From Diploptera punctata (lineage: Eukaryota > Arthropoda > Insecta > Blattodea > Blaberidae), in assembly GCA_030220185.1 (NCBI GenBank), contig JASPKZ010002337.1, forward strand, positions 2,637,501-2,701,500: a stretch of DNA of 64,000 nt, in the 5' to 3' direction. Position 1 is the stretch's first letter. Each line of letters starts with the position of its first letter. Under the pieces are notes generated by a model. The model saw only the letters and a program-made list of their open reading frames with translations. It did not search any database and had not been told where the DNA came from. The translations under genes were made by a program, and so were the position numbers. Positions 45,564 to 56,689 of this stretch are shown piece by piece.

Positions 45564-45968
45564 TAATATCTCGTCGACTGATGTTATGTTGATCAGAATT
45601 ACTTCTTCCATCCTCTGTTGATGGACCAATCAGAATCCATAGGAATTTCGAAGTTTATAAGTTTTTCTTTCTTGTTTTTCTATTTGTTTAATTAGACTGA
45701 CTTTTGTATCAATTAGATGTTTTTAGCAGAAGCTGCTCATGATCGGTCTGAAAAACATCTAACTGAATCAAAAGCCAATCTAATTAAACAAATAGAAAAA
45801 CACAAAGAACTCACGGTTTGGAAAAAAATTCACATTAAAGAAAACAAGAAAGAAAAACTTATAAACTTCGAAATTCCCACAATTCTGACTGGATCCGGAG
45901 GTTTATCAGTCCACTAACAGAGGGAAGTAGTTGCTCTGATCAACATAACATCAGTCAATGAGATATTA

Positions 45969-45998
45969 CTGAAGATGAAGGTGCCAAGGCTTTGAAAC
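45969..45998 (+). ncRNA. Hammerhead-like motif (plus)
   Basis: CTGAAGA, T, GAAGG...GGCTTT, GAAAC. Mirror copy of 45534-45563 with one change in the stem. Confidence 0.45.
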
Positions 45999-46084
45999 TG
46001 CAGTATAATAGACTGGATATGAGGTGAGGTATGAAGCATTTTAATTTAATCTTAAATTAAACCTTATAGTGATTTTTTTCCTAT

Positions 46085-46270
46085 AAAGTTCAATGTACTA
46101 TTCACCTCATATTTGTGGCTTTTTTTAAGACTTCAAGTTTCTATGCCTTAGGCATCATTGTCGGTTTTTCCAACTAATTCTTTTTAAGTTCGAAATAATT
46201 GACAATGATGCCTAAGTCTTCAAAAAGCTATAAATATGAGGTGAGTAGTACATATCCAACATTTAAAATA
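46085..46270. repeat. PLE-type palindrome
   Basis: Arms CACCTCATATTTGTGGCTTT and AAAGCTATAAATATGAGGTG. The CTGANGA core is degenerate (CGACAATGA) in the left arm, with stem ATGCC-TAA-GGCAT kept. Confidence 0.7.
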
Positions 46271-46359
46271 AACCTCATAGTGTTATTTCCATGAAATATG
46301 AAATTAGATTTGAAAATTTGAGGGTTGAAACCCCAGTCTAGGGATACATTTTTTCTTAA

Positions 46360-46735
46360 TAAAAAATTAATCGTATCTCATCTCATACTTTGTATTCTTC
46401 AAGCATGGAAACTGCAGTTTTCAAGAGGAATCACTCCCATATTCATCCATCATTACGACTGTCGAATTTCGGTTTACATTTTCATTTTTGAAGTTGCCAT
46501 CTGGTGTTGATTTGATGAACTAAGAGATCATTCAAAATTCATATATCTATTCAAAAGAACAAATTTAGATCAAATTCTCAGCAAACAAGATTTGAAAAAG
46601 TTGATCAAATCAACACCAAATGCAACTTTGAAGATGAAGATGTAAACCAATAATTTCCTCTTGAAAACTACTGTTTCTGTGCTTGAAGAACACAAAGTAT
46701 GAAGTGAGATAAGACTTGTTTTTTTTATTAATTTA
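46360..46735. repeat. Inverted pair of Penelope-like 3' ends
   Basis: Left arm (minus) CTCATCTCATACTTTGTATT...GCCATCTGGTGTTGATTTGA; right arm (plus) TGATCAAATCAACACC...ACAAAGTATGAAGTGAGATA, meeting near 46545. Same sequence family as 56275-56640 and 58200-58470. Confidence 0.75.
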
Positions 46736-46739
46736 TATT

Positions 46740-47505
46740 AATTGGAAACCTCAATGTCCTTTCCCATAATTAATTTATGAATAATTTTTTTCTCTTCAAA
46801 TATAGAACATAAACAGTGAATGGTAATTTGCTAGTTTGATAAAAAACACAACTGAGAGGAAAATATAATGGATTTGGTATTTTAAATTAATTTTACATTT
46901 TTTATAATGAAATAATTAAGAAATAGTATATATTCAAATTTGTTCATACAATAGTAATACCATATTCTCTATTTAAATTACATCAACCACACTACAATTA
47001 TTCTTGTATTTTGTAACATTAACATTAGAATATAACGGAAGATAAGAAAAATGAACATCCATCCATCATCTTCAATGTTTTTTTGATAATTTTTAGCATA
47101 TTTAAAATAAAACAAAATTTTATAGGTAGGATATATACAATTGTCTCTTATAACATAATTTTACTACTGTAACTAATTACAATAATTGATTTTAAAATTA
47201 ACATACTTACTGCCATCATGAAAAATATGAGCTATGAGGGTGAAAAACATGATAAAACACATTTCTCAAAAAATATTTTTCCTACATTGTCAACCTCTTT
47301 ATTAAGTTTTGAAACATGTTTTTATTCAATACTTTTAAAATACATGGTAAATCACCATTGATATTGATTAAATAAAAATTTTAAAAATAAAATTGAAAAT
47401 GTCTAACGTTTGACGATACTTTATAAGCAGAAGTTTATTTTAGTTGAGGATGATTGATACACCAGGTAAGAATTTTATAATTTTAATGCTATTATTTGTA
47501 TAATA
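46740..47505. other. No recognisable gene
   Basis: Very AT-rich; nothing supported. Confidence 0.45.
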
Positions 47506-47511
47506 TGTCCC

Positions 47512-47838
47512 TTGCCGTAGCCAAGTGGTTAAGGTAGGATGTCTTGGCACAGAGCTGTGGGACTTGCACTGGTTCAAGTCTCCATGTGGGAAGAAATTTT
47601 CTCATGGAATTTCAATCAGCATGGGATCAATGCCCATCCAGCATCATGAGGAATTTGGGTAGCTACAATAAGTAATGGCTCCAGATTAAGAAAACCAGCA
47701 ATTACTGGGGGACCCAACATGCTGCCCACATGTCAGCCTTACACTGGCAGGATGATTGTCTACATCTGTGATTAACACATATAGATGTAAGGCCAGCTGG
47801 TAGGCCAAGAGCCTTCTAGGCCTGTCGCATCATGGAGT
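47512..47838 (+). mobile_element. tRNA-derived SINE, family C (plus)
   Basis: GCCGTAGCCAAGTGGTTAAG (A box) and TGGTTCAAGTCTCC (B box), body AATTTGGGTAGCTACAATAA, end TCTAGGCCTGTCGC. The only full plus-strand copy of this family here. Confidence 0.85.
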
Positions 47839-47929
47839 TATGAGTTTGTAATATTATGAAAGAAAAAAATTCAAAACAGATTTACCATCAGGTTTTTTTA
47901 TTTGATTTATTTCCTGTAATTCCTAAATG

Positions 47930-48255
47930 GAATATTAGGGCAGCAGTACAGTTCCTCCAGTGTACTCTGCTTCCAGCCAGCCATTTCACTTGTTTCCAGC
48001 ATTTCCCTCTTTCCTTTGCTTCCTCCTCTACTGATCGCTTCCAAGTTTTCCTAGGTCGTCCCCTCTTTCTTACTCCTTGCTGTTTTCAATCTAGTGCAGT
48101 CTTCTCGATGGCTTCGTCTGGTTTTCTCAATGTGTGGCCTATCCAATTCTACTTTCTTTGTTTTATTTGGTGACATATTGGAGATTGGTTGGTTTTCTCC
48201 ACAGTTCATTTGATATTATTTCCGGCCATCTTATATTTAAAATACGTCTCAGACA
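47930..48255 (-). repeat. LINE 3' fragment (minus)
   Basis: Antisense GRPRKTWKRSVEEEAKERGK-like region and following segment. Confidence 0.55.
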
Positions 48256-48259
48256 TCTG

Positions 48260-48625
48260 TTTACAAAGGTCTGCCATCAGGTAGAGGGGCTATACCATCA
48301 AGTTAAGAATGTACCAACGGAAGGTGGGCATATCTTTGACCTTGCAGTGTCCTTTGAATACACCAGCAATATGATGTACAGGTGAAGGCAGTGCACTCTG
48401 CTTCAGAAGCAGATAGATCAGGAGAAAGAAAACAATGTCTATTCCAAAGTATCTTTTTGGGCTTCTTAATCGTGTCTTCATCCAAACCAACAACTGCTCT
48501 CCATCTGTTGATCTCAGCTCTTCATTCTGCTTCTTGTTATTTATTATTTAAAAATAAATACTACAGCCCATGTTTCACCAAGGGTATATCACGAGATATT
48601 TATAGTTTTTGTTATATAATTATTT
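48260..48625. other. Unclassified sequence
   Basis: Overlapping ORFs of 60-83 codons on both strands without a recognised domain. Lies between LINE fragments; likely repeat-derived. Confidence 0.3.
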
Positions 48626-48629
48626 GGCA

Positions 48630-49370
48630 ATAGGTGAGACATGGTTCTATTCAAATTAATAGAAACCTAAAAATAGACTCCTTGCTTTTTTCAGATGATT
48701 TGGTATTAATAGCTCCAACAGAAACAGATTTACAGTATTCTATACACAATTTTAATATAATTGCAAAAAGGCACAATTTGAAAATCAATACAAAGAAAAC
48801 TAAAGTGATGGCCTTTTGTGGGAATTACCCTATACCTAGCAAAATTGTTTTAGATGATGAAATTTTAGAACGAGTAAATGAATTTTATTATTTGGGTTAT
48901 AATTTAACATTTCAAGATGAAGCTGATATATCAAAAAAATCACAAATTTCATAAAAAACAATGGGAACAATTAAGTGTATAAAGAAACCATCTTTAGTAC
49001 AAAAGAACATAAGATTACCTCTTTATAAGGTTCTTGCATGACCAGTATTAAGATATGGTAGTGAAGCATGGAGAATACAAAGAGGAGATGAAAATAGAAT
49101 AACAGCAAATGAGATGTTATTTATGCACCGTACAGCAGGCTACACAAAATGGGACCCTAAAAGAAATGAGGGAATTATGAAAGAGTTGGATGTAGAACCC
49201 ATTCTCCATCATTTATCTTCAATGAATGCCATCTCACAGAATTCCAAAAACCATGCTTCGTTACTGCCCCACAAGGCAAAAGATCACTGGGACATCCAAA
49301 TAGCGCTGGATGGAAAATTCCTCTTTGAGACCGTAACAGGCCACATGGCCTAATACTTGCATTGATATAA
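48630..49370 (+). pseudogene. LINE reverse-transcriptase fragment (plus)
   Basis: INRNLKIDSLLFSDDLVLIA (FSDD catalytic box), IIAKRHNLKINTKKTKVMAF, DDEILERVNEFYYLGYNLTF. Then after stops LRYGSEAWRIQRGDENRITA, NEMLFMHRTAGYTKWDPKRN and the end GHPNSAGWKIPL-type with CATGGCCTAATACTTG. Covers RT palm to 3' end with few breaks. Confidence 0.82.
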
Positions 49371-49379
49371 TGATATACA

Positions 49380-50045
49380 ATTATTTTTGTTGTAGTTGAT
49401 GGAAGATCTTGAGGAATTCAGCAACGTTGACTGTGTTGAAATGAATTTTCAGAATATTTTGCAGATGGAGAATATGTTGCAATTAGTCATCAGTTTGCAG
49501 TGATTTTTCTGGGAATTTGCAATAAAGTTAAGTAGTTTTGTTCATTCTGTGTAGGAAAGATGTAGATCATCTATGGTTGGTGAGAAATTTGAGTAGTTAT
49601 GCCAAAGAGAAAGGCATGTTGGGGATGAAAATTTTGGTATGGGAGGTATCATTGGATTTGGTGTAAATTGAATTCCAGAATTTTTCGTAGTATTATTTTA
49701 ATAACTGCTTGCCTCGCGTTAAAGGCATAGAGTTGTAGTCGGTAGAAGTTTTGAAGCTGATGACTATTTTAGTGAGATAACTCTCTCATTCCCTCAAAGA
49801 CCTGCATATACCTTCTTTATGTTTCATTACCTACTGTGGGTGATATCTTCAGAAGACCTTCGTTCAATCTGCTCTCGAAGTGAACAGACAGGTGTCATAG
49901 CTGTGTCTTATATACCCAGATGATTGTGTAATAGCATGCATGCTACTACTGTTTCTTGATTGGCTAGCGGTTGGGTAACCAGCCCATTGGTTATTCTTGG
50001 GCCCATTATCTTTTAATCAAACCATACATCAAGGTAAACATAGGT
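49380..50045. other. No recognisable gene
   Basis: Nothing supported. Confidence 0.4.
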
Positions 50046-50049
50046 AATG

Positions 50050-50107
50050 GGCCTTAACCTCCTACCATCCCAAGATCCTCTTGAGCCTGTAGTGCGATGA
50101 CTTTATT
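50050..50107 (+). repeat. SINE family B fragment
   Basis: CCTTAACCTCCTACCATCCC...GCGATGACTTTA is the inverted end of family B bodies (compare 15435-15500). Confidence 0.55.
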
Positions 50108-50204
50108 TTGTGAGTTGTCAAGTTTCTTGGCTACACACCTCATGTAGTGACCAATACATACATTATACATATATATTAAGGATTTTTCTCTACATTACAG
50201 TAGT

Positions 50205-50980
50205 TATCATTCAGCCCAAATGTATTTTGCTCTGCCACATATTTCTATCCTCAGCATCATCTTCTTTGAGGTCTCTGCTGATCATGTTCCTTCTGACTTC
50301 ATCCATTCACCGTTCCTCGGGTTTCCCCATCTCCTCCTGCCTTCAACATTCCAATCCAGCATCATTCTTGGGATTCTATTATTCTCCATCCCTCTTCAGA
50401 TGTCCATACCATTTCCATCTTTGTTCTTCTATTACTTCTATAATATTATGTTTAACATTCATTATTTCTCTAATTTTCTGGTTCCGAATTTTCGTTCTTG
50501 ATGCCCTTTGTCAAAAATCCATCTCTGTTGTCAATAACTTTTTGCTTCCTGTCTACCTAAAGTCCAGGTCTCTGCATCATACAACATAACATTTTTTACT
50601 AATGATTTAAATACCAATGTCTTGTTTTATTTGTAATATTTTTACTCCATATCACTGAATTTAACATTCCAATTACTTTTCTTTCTTCACTAATTCTTTT
50701 ATCAATTCCATTATAACTTTTTCCATCTGAATCTAGAATTGATCCTAAATATTTGAATTTTCTTAATTTCCACAAAGTAATTTCTCTTCATTCTCTAGTT
50801 CTGTCGTGAGATATTCACTTTTCTTAATATTTATATTTAATCCCTATTTCTTGTATTCCTCAATTGATTTCCTTGGCATGTACAATGCAGCTTCCATGTC
50901 CTGAGAAATCACCACTTGGTCATCTGCAAATAGCAGATGGTTTAACACATAATCTCGTATAAGACTTGAAAGCATAATAA
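50205..50980 (-). pseudogene. LINE reverse-transcriptase fragment (minus)
   Basis: Minus strand from 50980: NHLLFADDQVVISQDMEAAL (FADD box), YMPRKSIEEYKK, then the YLGSILDSDG-type region near 50730, MLYDAETWTL-type near 50570, and the 3' end near 50320. A plus-strand 159-codon ORF (50110-50589) is its shadow. Confidence 0.75.
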
Positions 50981-50999
50981 TGGTCCCTTTGATTGGTTG

Positions 51000-51300
51000 C
51001 TGGCCAAAGGAAGGCAAGACCAGTGAGGGGGCTGCCATCTTATAGCCTCTGGTCAGGCTTTTCTGGAGAAGAAAAGAAAATAAAGGAAAGAAATGGGAGA
51101 AAGGAACGACTCCCTAAACCCTTGGATGCCCTAATAGCGTCGGGGTCGAAAAAACAAGAGTTAACCAAGAGAGGTAGATAGTAAAGTTAACAGAGTCTGG
51201 ATCGCTGGGCCATCCTATGAAACGCTGGAGGGAAAATTTTTCTATAGGATCGTAACAGGCCTTGGCTTAATACTTGGAAGGAAGAAGAAGAGTCATCTAA
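51000..51300 (+). repeat. LINE 3' end (plus)
   Basis: GHPMKRWRENF-like at 51210-51240, TCGTAACAGGCCTTGGCTTA, then AAGGAAGAAGAAGAG. Confidence 0.55.
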
Positions 51301-51729
51301 ATAATGAAGTTTATGAAATTTGAGGATAGCAGAAAAGTTTTTCAGTGGCAAATGAGGTGGTAAAAGGAAGAATAAGAAAGGACCGCTCTGTAAAACTATA
51401 CACAAAACATATCCATATGTACGTTTGTGTGCTCAACTCAAAACACTATTTGTATGGGGGAAATATGATTGTATTAGATTATACACATCTTTTTAAACAT
51501 GCCTGGTATCACTGGAGACCATAATAATATAAAAACATGACACATACAAATCAATTTCTATAGATATTGAAACTGCATCTTCATATGAATAAATTCTGGA
51601 ATACCAAGACAAACACTGGATTTTAGATTAGGAGACCAAGAGGTTAGGTGAGATTTGGATGGAAGAACAAGTTAAGACGAATTGAAAGGATGGAAATGAA
51701 GAAGAGCAGACATGGAATGACTAACAAAG

Positions 51730-52095
51730 TAACTGTCAATCACTGCATACCGAAACCTACCTTGAAATTTCTCCCCGAGAAGCACTGTAATGTAACATGC
51801 CCCTATAAAAAAATATCTACCACTTTTAACTGCAAGGCACAAAAATCAAAGCCAGAATCCAGCAACGGCAACCAACTGTGTGAAGGAGATGGACGTCTCT
51901 GCTTGAATAGAGCAGTGTGGAGTGTGGCAGATGTATTACTTCCCTGTAGTTTAAATGAGAGATTTGGTGCTGGATTTTAGTGTGATGCAGTTAAAAGCGA
52001 CAGATCATTTTTTGGACATGTCCTTAGTATATCACAACGTTCCTCTAAGAGAAATTTCAAGGTAGGTTTCATCATGCAATGGTTGACAGTTGTTA
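51730..52095. mobile_element. Inverted-repeat element, family IR1, copy 2
   Basis: Left arm AACTGTCAATCACTGCATAC, CCGAAACCTACCTTGAAATT; right arm the inverse (AATTTCAAGGTAGGTTTCAT, ATGGTTGACAGTT). Relative of 9165-9540. The 110-codon ORF over it is not convincing. Confidence 0.6.
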
Positions 52096-52489
52096 AATTC
52101 CAAATCGGAATTAAAAATTTTACTAGAAAAATTGTAAGAAAAAAAAAACATACCCAGCCAACTGATGTGATTATATTTTTAACATATGTAATCACTCAAT
52201 AATTCTAAATGTGCACCATTGTTGTTTTTTTTCTTTACTATTGTTTTATTCCTAATGTTATTCTTCTAATCCAAAATATTCAAAAAGAATAATCTTTCTA
52301 ATTTTCATCATGCTTCAATGAAAATTATCAAACAAATTTATATCAATTATTTTTGTATAATTACAGAAAATAAATAATTATATGTTCTCAAAGATCTTCT
52401 ACAGGATGGTGCATTTAAAGTAAATTTAAATTACTTTAAAAAATTGTGAAACTCAAGTCAATTTAAATATAATTATTAATTAAATAAAA

Positions 52490-52800
52490 ATAAAACTTAG
52501 TTTTATTTGATTTTCATATGTATAAAGAAATAATACAGTGACAGCTGTTTTGGTACAATGTACCTTCTTCAGACATGTTAACAAATTATGAATTGTGTTA
52601 TTATAGTACATATCAAAATATCAACAATTCATAATTTGTTAACATGTCTGAAGAAGGTACTGAAACAAGTTGATATGTACTATAATAACACAATTCATAA
52701 TTTGTTAACATGTCTGAAGAAGGTACAATGTACCGAAACAGCTATGTCACTGAATTATATCTTAATAAATATGAAAATTAAATAAAACTAAGTTTTATTT
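52490..52800. repeat. Palindrome/direct-repeat cluster with three motif copies
   Basis: TTTGTTAACATGTCTGAAGA occurs inverted at about 52564-52586 and direct at about 52634-52655 and 52702-52722. Outer ends AAACTTAGTTTTATTTGA and its inverse. Confidence 0.75.
52714..52739 (+). ncRNA. Hammerhead-like motif
   Basis: CTGAAGA, A, GGTAC-AAT-GTACC (perfect 5-bp stem), GAAAC. The inverted copy (52545-52571) has AAAAC in place of GAAAC. The middle copy lacks the second stem strand. Confidence 0.5.
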
Positions 52801-52809
52801 AATTAATAA

Positions 52810-53410
52810 ATATGGATTTTCATCAAGTAAACACCAACTCAATTGATTATTTAATAATATAATATTTTACTTATGGAATTATGAAACTTTTAATAGAGTA
52901 TTAAAGTTTTCTTCTATATAATGATTTAACAAAAGCCTTATAATTTATAATTAAAAAACGTCAAGTTCGTAGGTAACCTCATTATGAATATTGAATCCAA
53001 TTTTATGCGAGGTTACTGAAATCTATGTTTTATCAGTAATTTCATTCTGTAAAAACAGTTCCTTTAAGAGATTGATTGAGGATTTTGCCCAAAACTTGAT
53101 CCCCAGAAGATATGAGATTAGAATTAAAAATCAAGACATCTCATATTTCTCACTGGCAGTAAATATGTTAGTGGAACTAATAAAACATGAAATCTAACTT
53201 ATTGTGCATTTGTTATATTCAACAAGAAAAACAAACTTCTCTTGATATGGGGTATTGCAAAAAAAAATTAACAAAATTTGAGGGGTAAAAGAGAAGGTCA
53301 AGATGAACAACTTTTTTATTATTTCCAAATGAACAGAACTACTTACGATTGTTCTTATGAATTTTTTTTTCATAGTTCCTACTTACTAGACACTGATATA
53401 AAATGACAAA
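52810..53410. other. No recognisable gene
   Basis: Nothing supported. (TA)n at about 53411-53432. Confidence 0.4.
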
Positions 53411-53432
53411 TATATATATATATATATATATA

Positions 53433-55322
53433 CAGAGCGATTCAAAAGGTTGCGCACAAATTTCAGGAGCTTGTAGAGGGGTCGAAATACAACAACTTTT
53501 GATTAGTAAATTATGGTCTGGAAAGTAATCCTGGGTCAGTATAAGCCTGGGAAAGTCGGGAACTTCAATGTGGGTTTAAGCTTACTTTTCAGAGAGGCAC
53601 TAGGTTCGATACACTACTTTATGAATATTAATCATTAAAAATATCTCTGCAGGCGGATGCATCACGAAGCACAGCTTGTTGATACACATGACATAATATA
53701 AGACCGTGTACAGTGGGCAAAGAATCAAAGTTGCCTTTGCAATAGCACTTGTAACCATACTGTTTGTTCTTTAACAGTGATTTCATTTCGATACAACAAT
53801 TTGTATTATAGACCCACATTTGTATTGTATAAGTATGGAGATGTCTAAAAGTCTCCAAGAAAAGTGATTAATTCACAAGACAGAAAGATAATTTACATAT
53901 TGCAATGTGCACTGCCAACAAACTTTCTAATAGGCCTGCACTGTCAGCGTCCCGTGTCCCATTCCCCTCTTCACTTCATAGATAGCAGTGTCATGTGTTC
54001 TATTCCGGCATAAACATGACTGCAGCGCCCTCCATTAACAACTGTGCTTACTCCTTAAACGGGTAATACATGAAGAGCTCTGTCTGTTGTCATACCATTT
54101 GGTGCAGTACAGTACTTGTGTACTCTTCTGTTTACATCTGATAGTCATTCATGCGCTCTGTAGGTAGTTTTCATTTCAGCACGGTATCTGCAGTGTATTG
54201 TAGAGGTCCATTACAGCATTATCTTTGAAGATTTGTGATTTTTTGTGAAATGGAATACATGTCAGAACTTCGAGGCATGCATTTCATGTATGGTAAAGCA
54301 AATGGTAATGCATGCGAAGTACAAGGCCTGTATAGCACACAATATCTGAACAGACATCAACCGCATCCCCAAACGTTTCAAAACGTTCACCACCGACTCG
54401 GGAGACAGGTTCCTTGTGTTCACAGCATCATGTAGGCCAGCCACATATGATTCACAACAGTCGCTACGGAAGAGGAAGTTCTTGATCATCTGGAAGAACA
54501 TGCCTGTATTCAATGTGGTGGTAGGCATTTTGAATACCTAGGGTCGCATGCAAATACATTAGTCTCTACTCCAATCACTGGTGAGCTGACTCACCGTGAG
54601 CAAGTGCAAAGATCGAATTAGTTACCCACTAACTAGTCATGCATGAAAGTCGTCGTTTTCGTAATATTGGCAAGAAATTACCCAGAATTCTCAGCGATAA
54701 AACCACTTCCGTTATTTTAGTCTGCTAGAGGCACGTATTTACACTTGCGTCATGCAAATAATACCGTATACAACGACATCTGCATCGCGCAATATTACGC
54801 CGATTTTCCTGTTCTTCCAATTGAATTCTTTGGTAGACTCTATCAAATTCCGCTTCTCTGCTTATACCGAAAACAAGATCGAAGTCATCAAGGTCCGACA
54901 TCTTGGATAAAGCAGCAAGGTTTCAAACTACATCAGTTACCATCGGTTCCCTTCAGGATTCTCACGATTCGTTTCTCTCTTAAGTTACCTTGTCAGGTAG
55001 CTTACGAATTTCAACAATTATTATCGCATGAACAGATTTCTGAGTAAGCAAAATCGTATTAGGATACAACTTTCTCAGCAGAGAATGCCTTTTACAGTCT
55101 AATGTGTTTATAGATTCGAACCCTAGTGTTGTAAAACCAAATTGGTGAATAAATTTACATTGCTTAAGTGTGTACAAAATAATTTCTTGTTCATCCAGAC
55201 ATTCCAGGGCTTGTACTGACCCAGGATTACTTTCCAGACCAAAAGTTACTAGTCAAAAGTTGTCAAATTTCCATCCATCTATAAGTTCCTAAAATTTATG
55301 CGTAACCTTTTGAATCACTCTG
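53433..55322 (+). mobile_element. 1.9-kb TIR transposon with HTH-transposase remnant
   Basis: TIRs of about 120 bp, left CAGAGCGATTCAAAAGGTTG and right end CAACCTTTTGAATCACTCTG-like, flanked by TA on both sides (53431-53432 and 55323-55324) inside AT repeats. One decayed transposase on the plus strand. More diverged TIRs than the 10620 element, so older. Confidence 0.85.
54245..55047 (+). pseudogene. Degenerate transposase, N-terminal HTH part
   Basis: MEYMSELRGMHFMYGKANGN, ACEVQGLYSTQYLNRHQPHP and QTFQNVHHRLGRQV resemble the HTH domain found at the start of many insect Tc1/mariner-type transposases (Pfam DUF4817, from memory). EEEVLDHLEEHACI follows out of frame. The rest (54745-55047) has no clear catalytic motif. 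Many stops. Confidence 0.65.
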
Positions 55323-55689
55323 TATATATATATATACACATGTGTGTGTGTCCATATGGCCAGCCTCATGCGTGTAGTTAAAAAGCTTCGATTCACAGAT
55401 CACACTGGAACTTTACCTTAAATAAAATAATACCTGTAGTTTAAGTTTAGATTTAAGGACCCTTTTGGTCCTTTTTTATCATTTTATTACCCATCACATT
55501 ATTGGGGTAATGTAACAATAAAAACATGACAATTTTATATTGTGGCCAATAGATTTATTTTAAATAATTAACTTTAATTCTTTTATTAATTCATACATAT
55601 CCATTCTGCTGTTAAAGACAGTGATATTATGCATTTAAAAGCCTAAAGTAGTTTACATTTAGATCTACAATGTCATAACAACCCAATGT

Positions 55690-56020
55690 TGGCTCTTAGC
55701 CTCTTCTTTTATCAGGAGTTATTAGACCAAGTTAATTTAGTTACTATATGTCATGAATGGTATGCAGTCAATATATCAACCCAAGACATCTAGCAGGCAA
55801 CTAATGTATTATTATGATGATGAGGTCGGTAAATTTTGCTTAAAGGCCTCTTTACTCAGGTTTAACAATCTTTTACGAGACTGAAAATCTTCATACTTGG
55901 GACCCATATATTAAAGTCCCTTCCAGAGGACTTGCTCCTTGGATTTTTCCATCCTAAAAAAATCCATCGGCCCTGGCCAGGTTTAAATCTGCTACACTCA
56001 GAACCAGAGGCAAGGAACAC
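55690..56020 (-). mobile_element. SINE-like repeat, family G, copy 1
   Basis: GACATCTAGCAGGCAACTAA, GAGACTGAAAATCTTCATAC, AAAATCCATCGGCCC. The minus-strand end is tRNA-like but degenerate. Second copy 58965-59310. Confidence 0.55.
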
Positions 56021-56274
56021 AACTAGTATATCATGGCCAACTACTTTTAGATTAAAATATTTAAATTTCAGTTTAGCCTGATTGGCTGAATAGTCAATAC
56101 TAATATGAAAAAATTCCATTGAGATATTAGTCACAATATAAAATTTAATACCCGTAAGTTCAGCTTTCTTAAACCAGGTTGAAGCTTTTTAAAATTGTGT
56201 AGGCTTTTCAGTTCCAAAATTGATAGGAAGTAACATTAATGAGGTAATTTATCAAGAGATTCATTTGGTAATGT

Positions 56275-56640
56275 ACACCTCACCTCATATTTTCTCACGT
56301 GGAACATGTTTCAGCAAAAATCTCTGCCATGATCACAGATTTACTAAATGTAAACTCAATGTTCTTCAAGTATAGGACTCCAGTTTCTAGACACATCCCT
56401 CCTATCTTCAGCCATCTTTACGACTGTAGAATTTTCATTTACACTTTTATCTTCAAATCTGCCATCTGGTGTTGATATGATGAACATTAAGATCAAATCT
56501 TACCTGCTGGGAATTTCAAAATTCATAGATCTAAATTTGTTCTTCTGAATGTATATATTTTTTCCCAAACTGTTAATTCCAAAAGCTTTACCAAATGTTT
56601 CAAAAGTTTAGTTTCTTTTTCAATTTTACGATTGTGATAA
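56275..56640 (-). pseudogene. Penelope-like 3' end (minus)
   Basis: Antisense of the PLE tail: NLGKNIYIQKNKFRSMNFEI-type frame near 56500-56600, then the GCCATCTGGTGTTGATATGA region and TATGAGGTGAGG boundary (as CCTCACCTCATA). Forms the left arm of a 2.2-kb inverted pair with 58200-58470. Confidence 0.7.
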
Positions 56641-56689
56641 ACTTTTGAGAAGCGGACTTAAAGAAATTTTACATCTTCCGATAGATGTC

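Larger units (their letters stand above)
45475..46035. repeat. Inverted pair of Penelope-like 3' ends
   Basis: The minus-strand arm starts ACCTCACCTCATAGCCAGTC (45492) and the plus-strand arm ends GGATATGAGGTGAGG (46030). The plus arm encodes RSEKHLTESKANLIKQIEKH, KELTVWKKIHIKENKKEKLI, NFEIP. Each arm has its own hammerhead-like motif. The arms meet near 45700. Confidence 0.8.

Noticed and set aside
50110..50589. 159-codon plus-strand ORF, Ser/Phe-rich
   Set aside because: Antisense shadow of a LINE reverse-transcriptase fragment.
51648..51980. 110-codon ORF
   Set aside because: Spans an inverted-repeat element; no domain and not kept in the related element at 9165.
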